A DNA stretch of 5,867 nucleotides, from the NCBI GenBank assembly GCA_030019105.1, contig JASEGY010000244.1, positions 1 through 5,867 of the forward strand. Reading direction: 5' to 3'. The stretch is from a bacterium (lineage in GTDB: Bacteria > UBA9089 > JASEGY01). The notes under the pieces are model-generated. The model was given only the letters and a program-made list of their open reading frames with translations, did not search any database and was not told where the DNA came from. This document shows, piece after piece, positions 3,901-5,867 of this stretch. Positions within the stretch are counted from its first letter, which is position 1. Each line of letters starts with the position of its first letter. Position numbers and translations under genes: made by a program.

Positions 3901-5867
3901 TCTGGCTGACTCCCTTGTTTCTCCTTACTGGGATGAAATCAGGACCGCCAGGCAGCAAAGTGAGTCCTTTGCTATCTTCCAGAATATTGATCTTTATCAT
4001 TTTGTAGATTTACTCGGGGAATTCCCTGATCCAGGCCCTGGTCCTGATGATCTTCGGGCACTCTGCGCTCAGGTTAAAGCTCAGCTTGCCTCTACGATTC
4101 TGGCTAATTATTCTCATCCTGATCGGCCAAATTCACACGGCCTGGCCATCTACTTCCCGGAGACAGAATTGGAATTTGACCCTGAGTATGCCTGCAGCAT
4201 TATTGATTTCCCCTGTGATACCCTCTGGGATGAATTTCTGGCCTGGTATCGGACTATTCTAACAGCTAGTGCCGGCGCTGATGTGAGTGTCTGCACGGGA
4301 ACCTGCACCACCTTAAATGGCTCGGCCTCGGGTGGAACTTCACCTTATACTTACTCCTGGAGTCCGGTCACCGGTCTTGATCATCCCGACAGTCCAACCC
4401 CTAATGCCTGCCCGACTACCACCACTACCTACACCCTAACCGTGACCGATAGCAATGGTTGTACTGATCAGGCTCAAGTAGTAGTAACAGTTAATAGCTC
4501 CATAGTAGCAGCCGATTTCTCCGGCCTGCCTACTGCTGGTTCCGCTCCTCTGACGGTTGATTTCAGCGACTTATCCAGCGGAGATGTTCTCTCCTGGCTA
4601 TGGGATTTCGGGGATGGGAATACCAGCACCGCTCAGAATCCGTTGCACATCTACACTGACTCCGGCACTTACACCGTCTCCCTGACTGTCTCAGACACCT
4701 GCGGGTCTGACTCGGAGACCAGGACAGACTACATCACGGTCACCGATACCACAGCCACCGTCCTATCTGTCTCCCCAGCGACTAAGACTGTTGGCCTGGG
4801 AAATACTTTCATCCTTGACATAAATCTTACCAATGCCCCTGAATTTGACTCCTTAGGTGCCTATCTTTCTTTTGACACCAATACCTTGGAGGTGACCAAT
4901 CTTGCTCAAGGCCCATTCCCTCCAGGTGCCGCTCCCCTTACATCTAGTTATGACAATCAGACTGGACAGACCAATTATGCCATTGGGCTATTCTCCGGCC
5001 TAGCCCAGGGTTCCGGAACCGTGCTCACCATCACCTTCAAGGCCAATGCTAAAGGAACTTCCCCCATTAACTTTGACTTTATTCCCCCAAGAAACACAGA
5101 GATACTCAATGGTATCGCTCCTGTCCCCTTTACCACTGCCCCTGGAGAAGTGACAGTAGTTGAACATGGTAGTCTTGATGGCTATGTGGTATTTGACCTT
5201 CCACGGGTAAATGATCATTTAGGCATTGAGGTGGCTATTGAGGGTACTGTTCTTGAAACTACTACGGATAGTGATGGCTACTTCTTGATCGAGAATATCC
5301 TGCCGGCTACTTACCAGGTGACTGCCTGTGTTCCTGGCGCCTCTCCAGGATGCTGGGAAACCGTAAGCATTTCAGCCGGGACAAAGACAACCCTTGATAC
5401 ACTAACACTCTTAAATGCGGATGCCAATGGAGACTGTATGGTCAGTCTCATGGACTTTGGCTATCTTAAGTTAGCCTTTCTTAAGACCTGTGATGATCCT
5501 GGCTGGGAGGATTCAGACTGTTATACGAGAGAAGACTATATCAACTCTGACTTCAATGGAGATGGAATGGTCAGCCTGATGGATTTTGGCTTCCTTAAAC
5601 TAAACTTCCTCCAAACAACTACTTGTCCTTGCATTACGCCTCTTGTTGCTGCTTCTTCTCTGGCAGCAACCAAAGTTCCCCCTCTGTCTGTCAGGAATAG
5701 TTTAGCCACCCAGGCAATGGGACAAACTACCACCCTTAGGCTAAGCCCCCGAGGAAATGAGGTAAATGTTGGGGATATCTTCACTCTTGACATAGACCTT
5801 GCCAATGTCCCCGAGTTTGACTCTCTGGGCGCTTATCTTTCTTTTGACGCCAATACCTTAGAGGTAA
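911..5867 (+). CDS. Giant secreted multidomain protein: C1A protease, C11 protease, Ig/PKD repeats, cohesin and dockerin (3' end outside window)
   Basis: One frame stays open for 1,652 codons to the right edge. Residues 1-38 are a signal peptide: basic start (RGRNKKGR), hydrophobic core at 19-35, and an AFA/DE cleavage site after A38. Visible modules in order are a propeptide (39 to about 98), papain-type C1A protease (about 99-330), lectin-like domain (333-491), three Ig/PKD-like repeats (497-734), clostripain-type C11 protease (736-1117), a fourth repeat (1119-1195), PKD domain with WDFGDG (1196-1277), cohesin-like domain (about 1281-1417), carboxypeptidase-regulatory-like domain (1419-1503), dockerin (1504-1568), linker, and a second cohesin-like domain (from about 1606, cut). 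Both proteases keep their catalytic residues. The frame stays intact, with matching repeats on both sides of each module, so a frameshift is unlikely. The start is set by AAGGAGG at 895-901. No partner gene is seen in the same operon. The protein is expected outside the cell, probably degrading proteins and docking through calcium-dependent contacts; substrate and true C-terminus are unknown. Confidence is for the gene and its overall modular protease nature. Confidence 0.93.
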   Translation, partial: MKNFMLRGRNKKGRGGYYLFLNLLFLGVFYLSTVMAFADENQPNLAPINPAFKEYMDRVQVGKAPLLLTTDGYGLGLIPAPLDMSHLKGLSIISGSPRVSYPTSYDLRTLGQVTPVKDQGGCGSCWTFATYGSLESWMLGEDPGDTRDFSENNLKECHGFNSGGCEGGNQWMSTAYLTRWGGPINETDDPYQASDVSCNSGLTARKHIESVLLAPDRTGPLDNDNIKQTVMDYGAMYTSMYYDGNYYNSSNYTYYYNGGTSSNHAVAIVGWDDNKVVTGGTSSPTPSGNGAWIVRNSWSPGWGDGGYFYVSYYDTKIGSSNASFINAVEPGSTIYQYDPLGNIGNAGYSNDTAWGSNIFTATANEYLTSVGTYAATVNTTFDIYIYDTFSAGSFSGLLGSKTVTLTYPGYHTIHLDTPIQLTNGDDFSVVIKFTTPGYNYPIPYENPVPGYSSAATASSGQSYTSPNGSAWTDITSWTAISNSNVCIKGIAHPAPTADAGADDSICSGSCATLNGQASGGTPSYTYSWSPATGLDYSDSPTPSACPDTTTTYTLTVTDANGCTAADQVVITVNMVIANAGADDSICSGSCTTLNGQASGGTPSYTYSWSPATGLDYSDSPTPNACPDTTTTYTLTVEDDNGCTGTDQVTVTVNIVIADAGDDDTICSGCCTTLNGSATGGSSPYTYFWSPATGLDHPDSPTPNACPDTTTIYTLTVTDNNGCTAQDQVLVTVTVEASWTFLVYLDGDNNLEDAGIDDLNEMEIPVSSGRVNVVVQFDRIAGYNFSNGNWTTTRRYLVTQDGNPGVINSVLLEDMGELNMGDPATLVDFVEWGMDNYPANHYALILWNHGGGWRERMEEILKAQSKKGSDRAVCWDDTDGGDCLFMSEVKDALVQVALERQPLDLLGFDACLMNMIEVAYQVRDHAGIMVGSEEVEPGDGWPYDPILGDLNANPAMSPAELGTVIVDRYGESYPGDPWVTQSAIDLTTIPNLTTLVSDLADSLVSPYWDEIRTARQQSESFAIFQNIDLYHFVDLLGEFPDPGPGPDDLRALCAQVKAQLASTILANYSHPDRPNSHGLAIYFPETELEFDPEYACSIIDFPCDTLWDEFLAWYRTILTASAGADVSVCTGTCTTLNGSASGGTSPYTYSWSPVTGLDHPDSPTPNACPTTTTTYTLTVTDSNGCTDQAQVVVTVNSSIVAADFSGLPTAGSAPLTVDFSDLSSGDVLSWLWDFGDGNTSTAQNPLHIYTDSGTYTVSLTVSDTCGSDSETRTDYITVTDTTATVLSVSPATKTVGLGNTFILDINLTNAPEFDSLGAYLSFDTNTLEVTNLAQGPFPPGAAPLTSSYDNQTGQTNYAIGLFSGLAQGSGTVLTITFKANAKGTSPINFDFIPPRNTEILNGIAPVPFTTAPGEVTVVEHGSLDGYVVFDLPRVNDHLGIEVAIEGTVLETTTDSDGYFLIENILPATYQVTACVPGASPGCWETVSISAGTKTTLDTLTLLNADANGDCMVSLMDFGYLKLAFLKTCDDPGWEDSDCYTREDYINSDFNGDGMVSLMDFGFLKLNFLQTTTCPCITPLVAASSLAATKVPPLSVRNSLATQAMGQTTTLRLSPRGNEVNVGDIFTLDIDLANVPEFDSLGAYLSFDANTLEV
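1205..1900 (+). other. Protein domain: papain-family (C1A) cysteine protease
   Basis: Residues about 99-330 of the giant protein. The domain opens with SYDLRTLGQVTPVKDQ, matching the start of mature papain-like enzymes. It contains the oxyanion glutamine Q119 and nucleophile C125 in GCGSCWTF, six residues apart as in papain. Next come GGCEGGN (about 159-165), the catalytic H264 in SNHAVAIVGWDD, and N296 in WIVRNSWSPGWGDGGYF. All four catalytic positions are present, so activity is expected. The usual SCWAF is SCWTF here, a variant I associate with prokaryotic C1A enzymes carrying a lectin-like tail. The preceding propeptide is short (about 60 residues) and I see no clear ERFNIN motif, so inhibition before secretion may differ from the classical cathepsin type. 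Confidence 0.93.
1907..2383 (+). other. Protein domain: lectin-like beta domain following the C1A protease
   Basis: Residues about 333-491, starting STIYQYDPLGNIGN and ending NVCIKGIA. The YQYDPLG...WGSNIFTATANEYLTSVGTYA pattern, followed by FDIYIYD and a closing beta strand, matches the lectin-like domain found directly after C1A proteases in archaeal and bacterial secreted proteins. It is rich in aromatic and small residues and predicted all-beta. It probably binds carbohydrate or a surface ligand and positions the protease; no ligand-binding residues can be assigned from sequence alone. Confidence 0.7.
2399..3112 (+). repeat. Three tandem Ig/PKD-like, cysteine-bearing repeats (coding)
   Basis: Three in-frame repeats of 240, 240 and 234 bases begin at 2399, 2639 and 2879 (residues 497-576, 577-656, 657-734). 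Each runs ADAGxDDxIC, a short SC/CC step, TLNGxASGG, YTYSWSPATGLD, then ACPDTTTTYTLTV and DxNGC. Counted by hand, copies 1 and 2 differ at about 34 of 240 bases, mostly at third codon positions, so duplication was fairly recent and the protein sequence is under constraint. This is the Ig-like/PKD-like repeat of large adhesins and gliding-motility-type exoproteins. Each unit carries four cysteines (five in copy 3), fitting disulfide-stabilised extracellular spacers between the two proteases. Confidence 0.9.
3116..4258 (+). other. Protein domain: clostripain-family (C11) cysteine protease
   Basis: Residues about 736-1117. It begins WTFLVYLDGDNNLE, the usual first strand and acidic loop of C11 peptidases. 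H848 in LILWNHGGGW is the catalytic histidine, and C910 in LLGFDACLMNMIEVAYQ the nucleophile. D908, two residues before the cysteine, is the position that gives C11 enzymes preference for Arg or Lys at P1. GSEEVEPGDGWPYDPIL follows, as expected. The stretch between the histidine and cysteine (853-870) is rich in Arg and Lys, where C11 enzymes are known to cut themselves during activation. This domain belongs to a different clan (CD) from the papain-like domain (CA) in the same chain. Activity is expected from the intact residues, not demonstrated. Confidence 0.93.
4265..4495 (+). repeat. Fourth copy of the Ig/PKD-like repeat, beyond the C11 domain (coding)
   Basis: Residues 1119-1195 repeat the unit seen at 2399-3112, with the same landmarks: ASAGADVSVC, TCTTLNGSASGG, YSWSPVTGLDHPDSPTP, ACPTTTTTYTLTV, SNGC. 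LDHPDSPTPNACP and TTLNGSA are shared with copy 3 rather than copies 1 and 2. The C11 protease therefore sits between copies 3 and 4, as if inserted into, or flanked by duplication of, a repeat array. All four cysteine positions are kept. Confidence 0.9.
4496..4741 (+). other. Protein domain: classical PKD domain
   Basis: Residues 1196-1277. The hallmark WDFGDGNTST (W1231-D1235) is followed by NPLHIYTDSGTYTVSLTVSD, the standard PKD pattern. It is a beta-sandwich spacer common in secreted proteases and glycosidases, here separating the repeat and protease half from the docking half. Confidence 0.9.
4751..5161 (+). other. Protein domain: cohesin-like domain 1
   Basis: Residues about 1281-1417. 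It begins LSVSPATKTVGLGNTFILDI and continues LTNAPEFDSLGAYLSFDTNT, then GTVLTITFKANAKGTSPINF, and ends APGEVTVV. The opening 'V...G..F.ldi.l.n...l.g.....fd...l.v' pattern and the late 'G.vl.itF.a...G.s.i.f' strand are typical of cohesins and their relatives. Cohesins bind dockerins in cellulosome-type complexes; many non-cellulosomal bacteria carry similar domains of unknown partner. A related beta-sandwich (for example a CBM2/CBM3-like fold) is the alternative. Confidence 0.75.
5165..5416 (+). other. Protein domain: carboxypeptidase-regulatory-like beta-sandwich
   Basis: Residues about 1419-1501. SLDGYVVFDLPR...GIEVAIEGT is followed by TTTDSDGYFLIENILPATYQVTACVPG and a closing ETVSISAG strand. 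This is the pattern of CarboxypepD_reg/Cna-B-like domains (G.v.......gv.v.i.gt...T.tdsdGyf.i.nilpgtY.v). Such domains commonly sit just before dockerins as rigid spacers. No isopeptide-bond residues can be assigned with confidence. Confidence 0.75.
5420..5614 (+). other. Protein domain: type I-like dockerin with two calcium loops
   Basis: Residues about 1504-1568. The first loop reads D1504-N1506-D1508-S1512-D1515 and the second D1547-N1549-D1551-S1555-D1558, both matching the dockerin DxNxDxxxSxxD calcium pattern. Each is followed by a near-identical helix (FGYLKLAFL and FGFLKLNFL). The loops start 43 residues apart, longer than the roughly 36 of classical Clostridium dockerins, and the insert carries extra cysteines (C1527, C1537). 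Loop 1 has C1509 where glycine is usual. At loop positions 10-11, which set specificity in known dockerins, both copies have Leu-Met. The two-fold symmetry fits dual-mode binding. The domain is internal rather than C-terminal. Confidence 0.88.
5726..5867 (+). other. Protein domain: cohesin-like domain 2, cut by the window edge
   Basis: Residues about 1606-1652. VNVGDIFTLDIDLANVPEFD and SLGAYLSFDANTLEV repeat the first third of the earlier cohesin-like domain. At DNA level, 5804-5865 matches 4832-4893 at about 52 of 62 bases (hand count), with differences mostly at third positions, so the two arose by duplication. The rest of the domain, and whatever follows, lies outside the window. Confidence 0.8.

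Noticed and set aside
5420..5614. Calmodulin-like EF-hand pair
   Set aside because: Each half has a calcium loop with only the following helix, the DxNxDxxxSxxD form, and sits after a carboxypeptidase-regulatory-like domain. This is dockerin architecture rather than full EF-hands.
1325..5805. Other open frames within the giant gene on both strands (for example 1635-2012 plus, 3338-3682 minus, 4047-4262 plus, 5536-5805 minus)
   Set aside because: They overlap the long frame from 911, whose domains, catalytic motifs and repeat identity are clear. The alternative translations are low-complexity shadows without family features.
5865..5867. TAA at the very end as the stop codon of the giant gene
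   Set aside because: It is out of frame. The reading frame there is GAG GTA A.., and the matching earlier copy continues with Val-Thr-Asn, so the protein goes on past the window.

Overview
The window holds two unrelated pieces of a bacterial genome: the end of a small toxin-antitoxin operon (1-476) and the first 1,652 codons of a very large, secreted, multidomain protein (911 to the right edge, no stop reached). A repeat-rich intergenic stretch of about 430 bases separates them. All genes seen lie on the plus strand. Good Shine-Dalgarno sites, a bacterial signal peptide and extracellular modules of cellulosome and gliding-motility type point to a bacterium, probably an uncultivated lineage with large modular exoproteins and many dispersed intergenic palindromes. 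I cannot name the phylum from the sequence.

Region 1 (1-476). The C-terminal 37 codons of an antitoxin-like protein (probably DUF433) are followed, with a 2-base gap, by a complete DUF5615 PIN-like protein of 119 residues. This is a standard VapBC-like pair.

Region 2 (477-910). No credible gene is present. It contains two inward-facing pairs of a motif built on GTTCATCGTTT (near 491, 572, 685 and 752). Between them lie a large imperfect palindrome with internal hairpins and, closer to the next gene, an element with three TTCGTGK words spaced exactly 10 bases apart. A strong ribosome binding site precedes the ATG at 911.

Region 3 (911-5867). The giant protein reads, in order: signal peptide; papain-type (C1A) cysteine protease with intact Gln/Cys/His/Asn; lectin-like domain; three cysteine-containing Ig/PKD-like repeats of about 80 residues; clostripain-type (C11) cysteine protease with its His and Cys intact; a fourth copy of the same repeat; a classical PKD domain; a cohesin-like domain; a carboxypeptidase-regulatory-like beta-sandwich; a dockerin with two perfect calcium loops; a linker; and a second cohesin-like domain cut by the window edge.

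The unusual feature is this combination. Two cysteine proteases from different clans share one exported chain with both halves of a cohesin-dockerin docking system. That suggests a calcium-dependent, self-assembling or scaffold-bound extracellular protease. The domain calls rest on visible motifs; the functional model is inference.
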